A stretch of 64,000 bases of DNA from positions 620,001 to 684,000 of the forward strand of contig JAZGTN010000008.1 in the NCBI GenBank assembly GCA_037783415.1, written 5' to 3'. The DNA is from Leptasterias polaris. Its lineage: Eukaryota; Echinodermata; Asteroidea; Forcipulatida; Asteriidae. Under the pieces are notes generated by a model. It saw only the letters and a list, made by a program, of their open reading frames with translations, was not told the origin of the DNA and ran no database searches. This document shows positions 9,769 through 20,880 of this stretch, piece after piece (positions within the stretch are counted from its first letter, which is position 1; every line of letters begins with the position of its first letter). A program made the position numbers and the translations under genes.

Positions 9769-11309
9769 TTAAAACACAATAATTTAAAGACATTTGATTG
9801 ATCTCCATTGTGCAAAAAATCTATAAAAAATTAGATACTAAATAATTTTTTTTAACAAGCATAAATTTACAAAAATACTGTCTGATTTGTGAGAAATGTG
9901 TCTGTATTAGGCCTTAGTCTGTGTCAACGTTTCATTATGCGTGAGGACTAGTCAAGGACTGAAATGTGACCTACGATTGAGGTAGAAAATCCCTGTACAT
10001 GTATACCAATTAAAGCAAACCAATGAAAAATTGACACCAAGACCCAGCAATAGCCTACCGTTCTCGGCAGATATTGCCTAAGGTTTGCCTGCACTTGATT
10101 CAGTTGAACAAATGCTATTCGGAAGGTTAATCTATTTTAGGCAGACAACAAAAAGCCATGCCAATAACAGACATTGACATTACAAGACTCTACCCCTGCC
10201 CTGACTTGCACAGTTGAAACAAACATGGTATGTCGTTGTTATGCACCGGTCATAGGCAACACATCAACAGAAACTATTTTTGTTATCATTATTAACCAAT
10301 TACTTGGGCACCATGAAGGTAGTTCAGAATCTCGAGTCAAGTCACACTAAGTCCCAGGGTCTAGTCTGAGTCAGAATCTGAGACACTGTGGTCTGAGTGT
10401 GAGTACAAGTCCAAGTCCAAGACCGGCTTCCAGTCCTCCAGCATTGTTATTCTTAAATACATATTTTCTTCACTGGTCTTTTATTGATTTTTAAGGTTAG
10501 ACAAAGGTTGAGAAAGAAGCAGAGATCATGACAGGATTTTCAGAGACTGTCAAATTGAAAATTGTTAAAAAGAAAGTGAAGCATGTGTGGAGCTGACTGT
10601 TTTCTGCTAAGTATATTAACTTACATAAATTTCAATTGTGGGTCTCAAAAACTGATAAAATATTTGTTTCCTTCCATGCACAGTGCTTTTTAGAAACACA
10701 ATTAAACTGCCCAGAAAGAAAGGCTCAGTCTTGTCTGACATCATGCATCAGACAAACCAAGGACATCAGCTCAAGCAGATGACTCAATATGAGAGTGATC
10801 AGAAATACCACATGATGAGATGGTTTAGCTGAAGGGATAATCTATTGAAGATTTACTACACAGTCGAACCAAATGCAGAAACCCACAGTTGGCAGGTGAG
10901 TCTACCAACATCCCTCTCCCCATCACACACACACATGAAATGTTTGTGACTAAGTCTCATAGCCAGTGGTGTAAATCCCAGTAGAAAAGTGGGGGTAGGG
11001 ATGATGCTGAAATGTTGGTTCATTACCAGTGGCAAATACCATGTTTGTTTAATGTCAAGGCGGATCCAAACTATGGTAAAGGGGGCGTATACTCATAACA
11101 GCATGCAGTGTGAACCAGTGTCACAGCGTTGTGACCATAACCTGAATTGATACATTACAGTCAGCTTTCTATCATCTCAGTAAGGGGTGAAGTTAAGATG
11201 CAGTGTGAAATGGTTGAACAAGTGAAGAACTTTCACTTAGTTCAGTCCAAGGGAAACAGTTGATGTACTCTTGAAACAAATTGACAGTGCAATCCTAACT
11301 GAAGATAAT
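9769..11309. other. No gene; GAGTC-rich patch and a hAT-like end
   Basis: About 10330-10420 is rich in GAGTC/GTCTGAG words. GGCGGATCCAAA at 11060 resembles the hAT-like terminus seen at 28027, 55156 and 62600, but I could not find a partner end. The rest is AT-rich and unrecognised. Confidence 0.4.
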
Positions 11310-12228
11310 TGTCACAAGAGGGCTCTGATTTTTATGTTAATATTTAGTTAAGTATAAAACGTAGAAGAAACGTAGTATTTGGGGCGTTGCCCTACGTCAT
11401 ATACCATATAAGGAAGTTTTAACCGAGTTACTTTTGTTAGTAAATTTTTGAATAGTTGAGGTGATTTGTATATAGGAGCCCGTCGTTTAAGGAACCGGAC
11501 GAGCATTGGAATGTTTTGGGGTTCAGATCCGTCCAGCATCTCGAGGGTGCGGTAGCATCAGATTGGCGTTAGCCGAGAATCAAATAAGTGTGGAGAAACG
11601 TTTGGCGATAGCCACTGAGTTCAGCGATAGCTGATAATAAAATTAACAGTCTTTGGGTTAATTTTATCGATGCAAACAAGCAGACAACTAACAGTTCAAA
11701 AATCTGGAGAAACCTGCTATATACACTTTTAAGGGGAGCCAGTTTTAAGTAGTGAAATCTCGCCGAAACTGGTTCCTATTATTGGAGCTAGAGACGGTGG
11801 CAACGCTGCCTTGAGAGGGTTCAGTGGAGGTGGGTGCTAAAGACACACCGCAAGTCCACCGCAAGTCCGCAACACCCGGCTGAAGGGAGAGACTCCTAGT
11901 CAGGGATGACCTTGCAACACGTTTTGACATTGTGGGTGATGTACACCTCGTAGTTATTGGCCAAGGATACAGTAACCACTGAGAACTTGAACTTTTGAAA
12001 CTTGGTCGTTGCACCAAGCAAATCAGAATATTACATCCGTAATATTAAGTCATGTATACCTATTTTCTTTATTGAATATGTTCAGTGTAAATAGTGTAAA
12101 TAAATAAGTTAGCGTAAAAAGCATTCACTGTTAAACCTACGTCTATTTGTAACTTTGTGGTGTCAAAGGAAGGAACAATTATTGTCTAGATTTTATTTTT
12201 GATATTGGGAGAACCCGGCTTTGTGACA
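11310..12228. mobile_element. Solo LTR, 919 bp, with 5 bp target duplication
   Basis: The element starts TGTCACAAG and ends TTTGTGACA, the TG...CA ends of an LTR in a short inverted repeat. It is flanked on both sides by ATAAT (11305-11309 and 12229-12233), a perfect 5 bp target duplication. AATAAA-type signals occur near 12099-12106. No internal retrotransposon coding sequence follows on either side, so recombination between two LTRs probably deleted the interior. A 4-6 bp duplication fits Ty3/gypsy or BEL/Pao. It is not obviously related to the gypsy remnant at the window start, whose LTRs are not visible. Confidence 0.85.
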
Positions 12229-12233
12229 ATAAT

Positions 12234-13440
12234 TCACAGAGTATTGTATTGTGTCCATGAGTTCCAGCCCGATAGTATCTTGAATTATGAGTTGACTTGC
12301 TATGTTTGCATCAACCATAATAATTTGCTTAGAAACATACTACCTTCATGCAACTGTCAATCATCAACAGTATAAATGTAGGTGAACCAAGTTGAGGCCA
12401 TCTATTCGGAACGCATTTTTTGTTTTTTAAGATGTAATAATTTGCATCTGGGATAATGACAAATGTTTTGGTTTGACGATACACCGATACAAAGATGAAC
12501 ATGTTTGCCCTCATATAATATTAAGTATTGCAAATGAGTTTGTTTTGATCTCCACAATTCCAAATTAGAAGTAATGCATTTTCAGGTCATTTTTATGTGG
12601 CTTGATTAGATTATTTATAAGTGGGCAATTTTAATGTAGTGTTGGATTTGCATCTTGAGGTAGTGCTTGGATTGAGGATGGATTGACATTTTGTGCTCAC
12701 AGTTAATGTTCCAACCAGAATTGAAGTTATTTCTACTGGTCAACAACAGTATTTCCAGACATTGGTGATCCATTTCTTTCCCCAGGCTTTGGCTGACAAA
12801 TGAAGGTCTGATTGGTTATTAGGTCTTGTCTCTCTTTCATCTACTCTTGATTCTTCCCTGCATAAAGAGTTCCACCTTGGTCTTCTTGGTCCAAACATCT
12901 GTAAGAACCTTTGTTGGGAATAATCTCATATGAGGGGCTTCTCGGACCACTTCCAAGCGATTGATATTGATCAACAGATGATTTTCTTGTATTCTTACTC
13001 ACTCCACCAACCTCTATTACTTCTTGGTGGGTCTTGTCTTGATTGGTTTTAAAAGCCCCCTGATTTTCACCTTCTAAGGTAGTTTAGCAATCAATAAATC
13101 TTGTGACACTTTTTCCAAATCCAAACTTTCAACTGACTTTATTGTGCTCTTCATTGTTTGTTGTTATGTTACCGCTGAACGACCCATTCAAGTATGACCA
13201 CTGTAGACTGCACAATGTAAATATATATTTTGAAAATGTCATTTGACTCTTAATAGTGAACTGAAGTTGTTCTCCATTGTCATCAAAACCAGTAAAATGA
13301 AGAGATCAACCAACACCAACTTTAAGGGAATACCTTCTACTGTGTTGGCCCTTTTTATACACATAATACAACTGCTAGTGGATTTTGACTACAGATTTTA
13401 TTGTGCAAATGACAGTGCTAGTCGTTCCTTTTTGTTAGAC
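12234..13440. other. No feature recognised
   Basis: AT-rich sequence without a recognisable gene or repeat pair, up to the start of the 77 bp satellite. Confidence 0.45.
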
Positions 13441-14545
13441 TGTTGAGGCACAGACTACTCTTCATTCAACCTCCAACAGCTCCTTTGTTTCTAAACTTTT
13501 TCTTTCTTACAAATCTGTTAGGATGTTGTGGCACGTACTCTTCATTCAACCTCCAACAGTTCCTTTGTTTCTATACTCTCTGTCTCATTAATCTGTTAGG
13601 ATATTGAGGCACTACTCTTTATTCAACCTCCAACAGTTCCTTTGTTTCTATACTCCCTGTCTCATTAATCTGTTAGGATATTGAGGCACTACTCTTCATT
13701 CAACCTCCAACAGCTCCTTTGTTTCTATACTCTCTGTCTCATTAATCTGTTAGGATGTTGAGGCACTACTCTTCATTCAACCCCCAACAGTTCCTTTGTT
13801 TCTATACCCCCTGTCTCATTAATCTGTTAGGATGTTGAGGCACTACTCTTCATTCAACCTCCAACAGTTCCTTTGTTTCTATACTCTCTGTCTCATTAAT
13901 CTGTTAGGATGTTGTGGCACTACTCTTCATTCAGCCTCCAACAGCTCCTTTGTTTCTATACTCTCTGTCTCATTAATCTGTTAGGATGTTGTGGCACTAC
14001 TCTTCATTCAGCCTCCAACAGCTCCTTTGTTTCTATACTCTCTGTCTCATTAATCTGTTAGGATGTTGTGGCACTACTCTTCATTCAACCTCCAACAGTT
14101 CCTTTGTTTCTATACTCTCTGTCTCATTAATCTGTTAGGATGTTGTGGCACTACTCTTCATTCAACCTCCAACGGTTCCTTTGTTTCTATACTCTCTGTC
14201 TCATTAATCTGTTAGGATGTTGAGGCACTACTCTTTATTCAACTTCCAACAGTTCCTTTGTTTCTATACTCTCTGTCTCATTAATCTGTTAGGATGTTGA
14301 GGCACTACTCTTCATTCAACCTCCAACAGTTCCTTTGTTTCTATACTCTCTGTCTCATTAATCTGTTAGGATGTTGAGGCACTACTCTTTATTCAACCTC
14401 CAACAGTTCCTTTGTTTCTATACTCTCTGTCTCATTAATCTGTTAGGATATTGAGGCACTACTCTTCATTCAACCTCCAACAGCTCCTGTGTTTCTATAC
14501 TTTCTCCATGCTATATCTGTTAGGATGTTGAAGCACTGTGCATTC
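13441..14545 (+). repeat. 77 bp tandem satellite, 14 copies
   Basis: CTCCAACAG or a near variant starts at 13471, 13551, 13628 and then every 77 bp to 14475, with the first interval 80 bp. The unit includes TTCCTTTGTTTCTATACT, CTGTCTCATTAATCTG and TTAGGATGTTG. Edge copies are the most diverged. Sub-variants (GTTGTGGCAC versus GTTGAGGCAC) are clustered, showing local duplication of blocks. Confidence 0.97.
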
Positions 14546-15123
14546 AACAACCTTCACCACAAACTGTGAGTCTCTCTGCTCAATAAAATATGCTTCGCAG
14601 TCCAATGACATATATCTCCCATAAGTGTTTTCCTCTAAATACCTCATCTATTGACTTTTCCACTGTTCCTACTCAACCTATGAAGATTTATTTTTCTTAA
14701 TAGAAATTAGAGGATTGCACTGAACACAATCCAAAGACTTACCAAACCTTTCGTTTGTTCAATTTTATTTGTAGTTTATTATTAATAAAATTGTCATTTT
14801 GGGGGTTTTTTCTGTAACAAAAACCTCAGAAGCCAGATAATCACTGGTTATTTTTTTGAATCACTTCTGTGTTTTTGTCATCAATCAGTAAAATGATATG
14901 AATGATGTCAGTATTACAAGAAACTGATTTCATATCCATTCTAAGTATTAACAGACAATCATTTCGAATGCATATGAGTGCACTGTATCAGAATTTAATC
15001 ACAAAGTGAAATCTGGACTGTTCTATTTCACAAGCTGTATTTAATGGAAAAAGCCAGATTTCACAGAGTGAGTACATTCTGTGACAATGCATGAACGAAA
15101 TGCATTTAATAGTTGTTTTATGA
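14546..15123. other. No feature recognised
   Basis: AT-rich sequence between the satellite and the SINE pair. No coding signal. Confidence 0.45.
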
Positions 15124-15285
15124 AACTAATTTGGGGTTGAACAAAGAAAAATTGACTAGAGCGCGGGATATGAACCATCGACCTCCATATTAACAAGCCC
15201 AGCCCTACCAACTGAGCTATCAAGCCCTATGATGGCAGTCTCCTTGTTTTGTCAATATCTTTGTTCTGGGGTGCCAGTCTTCAGA
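15124..15285 (-). mobile_element. tRNA-Asn-like SINE, minus copy of a head-to-head pair
   Basis: The reverse complement reads GGGCTTGATAGCTCAG, TTGGTAGGGCTGGG and then TCTAGTCAATTTTTC, TTTGTTCAACCCC, the same family as at 9288. Upstream of the head (to the right on the plus strand) it keeps TTTTGTCAATATCTTTG and GGTGCCAGTC, the body segment seen at 9540 and 35160. Confidence 0.85.
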
Positions 15286-15297
15286 AGCTGTACAACC

Positions 15298-15437
15298 AAG
15301 GGCTAGATAGCTCAGTTGGTAGAGCACCATCACCATAATCTGGAGCTCGTTGGTTCCAATGCAGCTGTAGTCAATTTGTCTTTGTTCAACCCCAAATCGT
15401 TTAACTTTTACCCAGTCAGTTTCCCTTGTGGTTTATT
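15298..15437 (+). mobile_element. tRNA-Asn-like SINE, plus copy of a head-to-head pair
   Basis: GGGCTAGATAGCTCAG, TTGGTAGAGCACC, GGTTCCAATGC (decayed B box), GTAGTCAATTTGTC, then the TTTTACCCAGTCAG tail. It faces the copy at 15124-15285 across about 70 bp, forming an imperfect palindrome with arms near 15131-15228 and 15300-15397. Confidence 0.85.
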
Positions 15438-16107
15438 GTTTTATAAAACTCACACGTAGATCCTTGGTATTTGAAACTGTTTGAAAATAGACGTAACATA
15501 GACCCAGAAATTTGTCCACACCACAATTAAACCTCTTTTAAATAACTGCTTAATAACATGATTGACTCCAAATAGACATCAATCTTGTCTGCCGTAACAA
15601 AACCTAACCTTGATTGGACGAACAAGTGGGATTGATTGTTTTGGGAACGAAGGTGAGAATTTATCAAAACTCAATGTACCTGACCAATATTTATTTTCTT
15701 ATATGACAGTTACGTTGGTCCAACTCGTGGCAATAAATACATGGCAAGATATATAATGAGTTGTTTTTTGCGTGGTCCACCATTCAAATGACAAGGGTCT
15801 GTATACGAGTTATATAAAGTACAATAGAAACACTTTATGTATGAAATTATCCGGTAACAGAAGCAGTAGTTTGGAGTCTCAAACCAAAACTCCTCAGTCA
15901 AATTGGACTTGGATTCTTTTGGTGATGATCATTAGAATAATGAGTCTGAAACCAGGACCCAGTGCAGGAGATGTCATTACAAGATCCTTGAAACCAATGG
16001 AGGATGTATGTATCCATTGCTAATAGCGTATTGATTGCATCATGATCCTTACAGCCTGTTCATTAGTCCTGCTCTGCCTCCACTGCACAGACAATAATTA
16101 CTGAAGG
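15438..16107. other. No feature recognised
   Basis: Overlapping open frames at 15710-16023 on both strands lack any recognised domain. No repeat relationship seen. Confidence 0.4.
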
Positions 16108-16237
16108 AAAAGTAGCTCAGATGGTAAAGCAACGGCAGGTTAACCGGGAGGTTGTTGGTTCAAGTCCCGCTGTAGTGAATTTTTCTTCGTTCAACCCTAA
16201 ATTATTAAAAGATATACTCAGTAAGTTTCCCTTGTGG
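16108..16237 (+). mobile_element. tRNA-Asn-like SINE
   Basis: GTAGCTCAGATGGTAAAGC (A box), AGGTTAA anticodon loop (GTT), GGTTCAAGTCC (a good B box), then TTCTTCGTTCAACCC and the GTTTCCCTTGTGG tail. Same family as 9288 and 15298, with independent divergence. Confidence 0.85.
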
Positions 16238-17430
16238 TTTATTATTTTTTACCAGTAAGATGCTGTAAGAAAAAGAAGATGATTGCAACTTGTGTAGATC
16301 AGAGGATTAATGGTATCATGCAACGGGGGATGATAGGATAGAGTCATCAACATTATAATTATCATCACAATCATTCTTGTATTGCAATATTCCTTCTACC
16401 AAATTATGTTCTTGCTCACCAGGTTGGGAAATGGCCTCCCTGCGCTGTGGTACCATGCCGCCTGCGAACCAAGGGTTGGCGGGGTCCAGAACCCTTAAAT
16501 TGCTGACTCGACGGCGGGGTACGCACAGTGATTTGGTCAAACCATGATTTTATACACCAAACTATTGGATGCCCAACTATTAACCAAACTGCTTTATTCA
16601 CGAGAGTGTCTGTATAGATAGAGGACTTCTCTGACAAACTTTGGAAAACTGCACTGAGCTATAAAACATTTCATGCATTTGTAATGGTTATTTTCACTAA
16701 ATGAACAGTTCCACTATGTGAAGGTTTTTTTGCAGGTCACATCACACAGTTGTATTTTCCCTCTGAAGAGTTAGGGTAGTAAGTATTCCAAGACTGACTC
16801 AGGTAGACTGAATAATATTGCACTGCACAATGTTTATTAATCAGAAAGATCACTTACATTTACCATTTGTTCCTCAATGTTTCATTTGTGAAGTTTTACA
16901 TTATAGGCCTTCATGAAGTAGATAAGCAAGACAAATCTCCTACCCATCTTTATTCTGGGTCTTTGAAAAACCAACAGCCTAAGTTACCTAACATTACAGA
17001 GAAAGTTGATTGCTTGTTTCTTTATTTTTCGGGTAAGCTGCTTCCAATTGTCAGGGCCTCATTGGCACAAAATCTGATTTGATTCTGGAAAGCAAACTGC
17101 GAACATTTGTTTGACATTTATTCCTTTCTTGATTACATAGAAATGTTCCCCACTGGGATTCTTAGGGGCCTGTATTGCATAATTGTCTCTAAATCTGTAA
17201 TACATGTTTATTGATTTACTATCATGGTAAACCTCAATCTGATTGTTCGTGTAATGCACAAACACTGTTTCATATCCCATACCTGCAATCATTTTCTCTT
17301 TCAATCTCATCAGGACAGAATCAAGCTCTCTTTTTCTCTGTATACTATAAATCATCACCAACAATACCTGTGCATGTATCTGTGTTCATGTGTATACATG
17401 CTACAGTGTGCTCTAAGTCTTAAGTGGTTG
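16238..17430. other. No gene; one GC-richer patch
   Basis: About 16410-16530 is richer in GC and CpG than its surroundings (for example ACGGCGGGGTACGC). Minus-strand frames across it show no recognisable family. It could be a transposon fragment or an old exon; I cannot tell. Confidence 0.35.
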
Positions 17431-18150
17431 GTCCTCATTGGCTTAGAATTGAACCCAAATGTAACTTTGACCTTAGCCAGCTGAACTGTTTGGTACTCAA
17501 CCCTTCCGTGGTCATGCTGAGGTTCTCCTGTAGTAGAAATCTCTGGAGTAATATTTCCCTATCCTGTTTGTAAATCTTTAATATTTTCCTGCCCACTCAT
17601 CATGGCCTTAATTGCTTGGTCCTCATTAGTTCAGAACTGAGCCATAATGAAACTTCTACCCAAGTGAACTGTGAACTGTTTGATACTCTTTTTTGGTCAT
17701 TATGAGGTTCTATCGCAGTAGAAATCTCTGGAGTTGTTTCTATCATGTTGTAAATCTTTCAATTTATCCTGTCTTCTAATCATAAGACAGATTGCACACA
17801 GTCCTGCAATATCTTCAGTTTCATTTTCAAAAAGAAATGAGGGCTGAACGGTGAGTCAAGCTCTTTTTAAGTTTTTATCTCTGGAATATTCCTGTCAAGT
17901 TTTAAATCTGTATTATTTTACTGCCTACTGATCACTAGGCACTAGTCCTGCATAATCTTCCAATTCCATTTTTATATTCCATATCAATTTTCATAAAATT
18001 GAGGGATGAATTGTTTCTTCTTCAAGAGTCAAGCTCTTTAGAAATTAAGTTTTCATCTCTAGCATTTGTTCCTGTCAAGTTTTAAATATTTAATATTTTA
18101 CTAGTCCTGCAATATCTTCTTAAGATTAAGGTCTTAATTATTTCTTGCTT
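17431..18150 (+). repeat. Degenerate direct repeats, period about 186 bp
   Basis: GTCCTCATT occurs at 17431 and 17619, and AGTAGAAATCTCTGGAGT at 17532 and 17717, so the two main copies are offset by 185-188 bp. Two further, more diverged pieces follow, sharing CTGTCAAGTTTTAAAT (near 17894 and 18072). Confidence 0.75.
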
Positions 18151-18401
18151 TTCAACTCTGTGTATTCAAGGCTTGGACACTGTGAGAAGAAACTGTGTAC
18201 CCAGTGTCTTCCTCCTCATCATCTTATTCATGATGTTTATCTTCCATCTGTGTATCTCAATACTTAAGAGGTTGTCTCCCAAATTTATCTTTTTAAAGAC
18301 ATATTATCTTCAGTTTCTTCAAGACCAATGTATCCCTCCACTGCATCTTATTCAGGACACTTTTATCTTCTTCATCTTCTCACATGATTCAAGTTCTTCA
18401 T

Positions 18402-18735
18402 CTTCCTCTTTAATTCTCTCAAAAGCTTATTCTTCCTGCTCTTTAGTTTCTTCAAGACCCTGGTCTCCTTCCAACACATCTTATTGAGGACATTTATCTT
18501 CTTTTTAATTCTCTCAAAAGCTTATTCTTCCTGCTCTTTAGTTTCTTCAAGACCCTGGTCTCCTTCCAACACATCTTATTGAGGACATTTATCTTCTTTT
18601 TAATTCTCTCAAAAGCTTGTTCTTCCTGCTCTTTAGTTTCTTCAAGACCCTGGTCCGATCCTTCCATCTTATTGAGGACATTTATCTTCTTTTTAATTCT
18701 CTCAAAAGCTTGTTCTTCCTGCTCTTCATCTTAAT
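18402..18735 (+). repeat. 95 bp tandem repeat, about 3.5 copies
   Basis: TTCTCTCAAAAGCTT begins at 18414, 18509, 18604 and 18698, periods 95, 95 and 94. The unit includes TTCCTGCTCTTTAGTTTC and TTATTGAGGACATTTATC. The array is pyrimidine-rich on this strand; open frames in it are not genes. Confidence 0.95.
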
Positions 18736-20029
18736 CAAGACCTTATAGTGAGCAGTGTGTTACTATGAGTAGGCTACCCAGGATAAGTAAGACATGGCAA
18801 TGACATTAACCCCCAGATAGGGTTATTTACTGGAATCCTTCCTCACTCTAACAAAACCCTACACCATTACAGTAACTCAACACCCACATCCCCCCCCCCC
18901 CCCCCCACTGAAGGGTGGGGGACACTATATCAAATGAACCCCCAGTTTTCTTTTAATTTGTGTATCTCACATAGGGGGTTCTTAGTGTGCCATCTCCAGA
19001 CTACTAGTTCTAAACTCTTAGTCTTATAGCTCCACAAGTAGGAAGCAAGAGGAATTAAAAGGGCTAACTGTTCATTTACTTCTGGTGACGCGCAGCGGCG
19101 CTGTCTTTAGCTAATTAACCCGTAAGTCACTTTATCTCCCAAAACTGCTAGGCCATTTACTTGGTGAGCTGCTCGATCTTTGGTTTTATACATGCTAGCG
19201 CGTTGCACCAAACAACCGGAAAGACCGTGATCTAAAGACCTCGATGTTCCAAAAATATCATGTGTTCACCATGGGGGAAAATGGGTAATCTACCTCTAAA
19301 GGTTCAAAGGTTGGAAATTTAATATAAAGTGTGTCACTTTCTCTGTGTAGTGCCGCCAATATTATGTACAATGCACCATAATGTATACTACAACAGTGAC
19401 GATGCTTACTTTCACTGTGCTTTCGCACAATAGTATTGGCATCCAAATTTTCCCCAAGTTTCAATTCATAAAATGTTATAGTTTCGTAACTATAACCTTT
19501 AGTCAATTGGAATCACGCATGCGTGGTCTGTGTTTCACTCGAACGCATTTAGTCAATTGATTTGGCAAATATAGCGACCAACATGGCGACGACATATCGA
19601 AGAGAGACAAATTGTATTGTTCCAAAACGACATCTTGACAAAATGACATAACTTCATTAGTTGACTAGAGAAACATAGTGCGCCGGAACTAGGTTGGCCC
19701 AGTTTGAATAGCTGGTTTAACCATGCAGGGTTCGAGTGACAACTAGATCGACTATGGTTAAGTCTAGTCGACTCCAGTCAGCCACCATTTTTGAGTTTTC
19801 AAACATTTTGATATGCCATTTTCACATTGAAGTACATAGCATTGTCACAGTGCCAAAAACAAGTACTCTGCGTTTTGAGTGTTCATGAAGAGGCAATTTG
19901 TATGACCTAGATAAATTTGAGTTTCCACAAAGAATTATTGGTAGGAACTGGCAGCCCACTTATTCAAGGTTACTTACAATATGCATACTCAGTCTAGTTG
20001 ATTTGTGGGAGTAACATTTTATTTGATCC
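18736..20029. other. No gene; poly-C tract and a CpG-bearing patch
   Basis: A run of about 16 C occurs at 18891-18906. At 19514-19585 there is ACGCATGCGTGG (NRF1-like) and ACATGGCGACGACAT (YY1-like), flanked by a repeated TTTAGTCAATTG. This could be a promoter remnant or part of a transposon; no exon was recognised beside it. Confidence 0.35.
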
Positions 20030-20210
20030 TGTTGATGTTACAGAAATATCTCCAGCAAAATCAAAAGATCAATAAGGATCAAAAGTGCTTAAAAAGTGAG
20101 TCTATTTCTCTGTTTGTAACCATACGGCATGTACGGAGGCTTGATTTTCCATCCCCAGAGCTTCCAGGGCTCAACGCAAGCCCCTTGACCCCACTTTGTA
20201 CATTGTTTTG
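20030..20210. mobile_element. Fragment related to the hAT-like element at 28 kb
   Basis: GATGTTACAGAAAT, AAAAGTGCTTAAAAAGTG, GTCTATTTCTCTG, GGAGGCTTGATTTT and CAGAGCTTCC appear in the same order as in the repeated interior of the element at 28027-28785. No terminal repeat is preserved here. Confidence 0.7.
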
Positions 20211-20390
20211 AGTCACACCCTGTTTTTGATACAGAGGAGACTGATTAGCTGTGAGGAGTGTACCAATTAAATTATAAGGAGTAAAACAGATTGTTTAAGA
20301 ACAACTGACCTTACTGACAGTATTCTGTATACTGGAAGAAATGTTATTGTATAATCTATTTCAGTGCTATTTCAGTGCATAGTTGCACTA

Positions 20391-20519
20391 GGGCCCAGCA
20401 CAAAGCTGCTTAATCCAAAAGTCTTTCGGCTTAGCAAAACTTGATTATTGTGGTAAGCAAAGCTTTGTTTTACTGAATTACTCATTGTGCTAAAGCAGCT
20501 CTATAAAATTGTGCTCGGG
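20391..20519. mobile_element. 129 bp MITE-like element, GCTGCTTAA subfamily
   Basis: GGGCCCAGCACAAAGCTGCTTAA at the left faces AAGCAGCTCTATAAAATTGTGCTCGGG at the right as an imperfect inverted repeat. It resembles the termini of the 7385 and 34464 elements. Confidence 0.6.
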
Positions 20520-20816
20520 TCTTTTGAAACTTTGCTTTACTTTCCATCATTTGGACTCGCAATCCTAGCAGAGGCAAATTTACAACATATCCCATACCCT
20601 GCCTTGTAAATATTGCATACAATTAGAAAATAACACATGCTTTTTGCTCCCAGTCTGTGATTGATACAGAGGAGACTGATCAGCTGTGGGGAGTGAGTGT
20701 ACATCTTGGCTTTGTTTTTCTGCTGATTCTTCTATATATCCTTCAACAGCGAGCAACAAAACAGGAACCCCCAAGAAACTTCTCATTCATCATTAACCTC
20801 AGTTCCAGTTTGACCA

Positions 20817-20880
20817 AGCAGCGCTTACAGAAGCAGGGAATTCTGCGCTTACGTCAAGCTTATTTCACAGGTTAGAAAAC
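20817..20880 (-). mobile_element. Partial copy of the GGCCCAATTTCAT MITE
   Basis: On the minus strand this reads CCTGTGAAATAAGCTTGACG, then TAAGCGCAGAATTCCC and TGCTTCTGTAAGCGC. That is the same order as the interior of the MITE copy at about 42963-43010. Termini are not preserved. Confidence 0.65.

Noticed and set aside
8160..10430. GAGTC-rich patches at 8.2 and 10.4 kb as one repeat family
   Set aside because: They share only the short GAGTCC word and lack longer alignable sequence.
11745..12017. 90-codon minus-strand frame
   Set aside because: It lies wholly inside the solo LTR and has no known domain.
3222..14545. CRISPR-like arrays
   Set aside because: The arrays at 3.2, 5.3 and 13.4 kb are pure tandem repeats with no unique spacers, in a eukaryotic context.
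18173..18487. Hydrophobic 104-codon frame as a membrane protein
   Set aside because: It is pyrimidine-rich repeat DNA, partly inside the 95 bp array, which always translates as L/F/S-rich.
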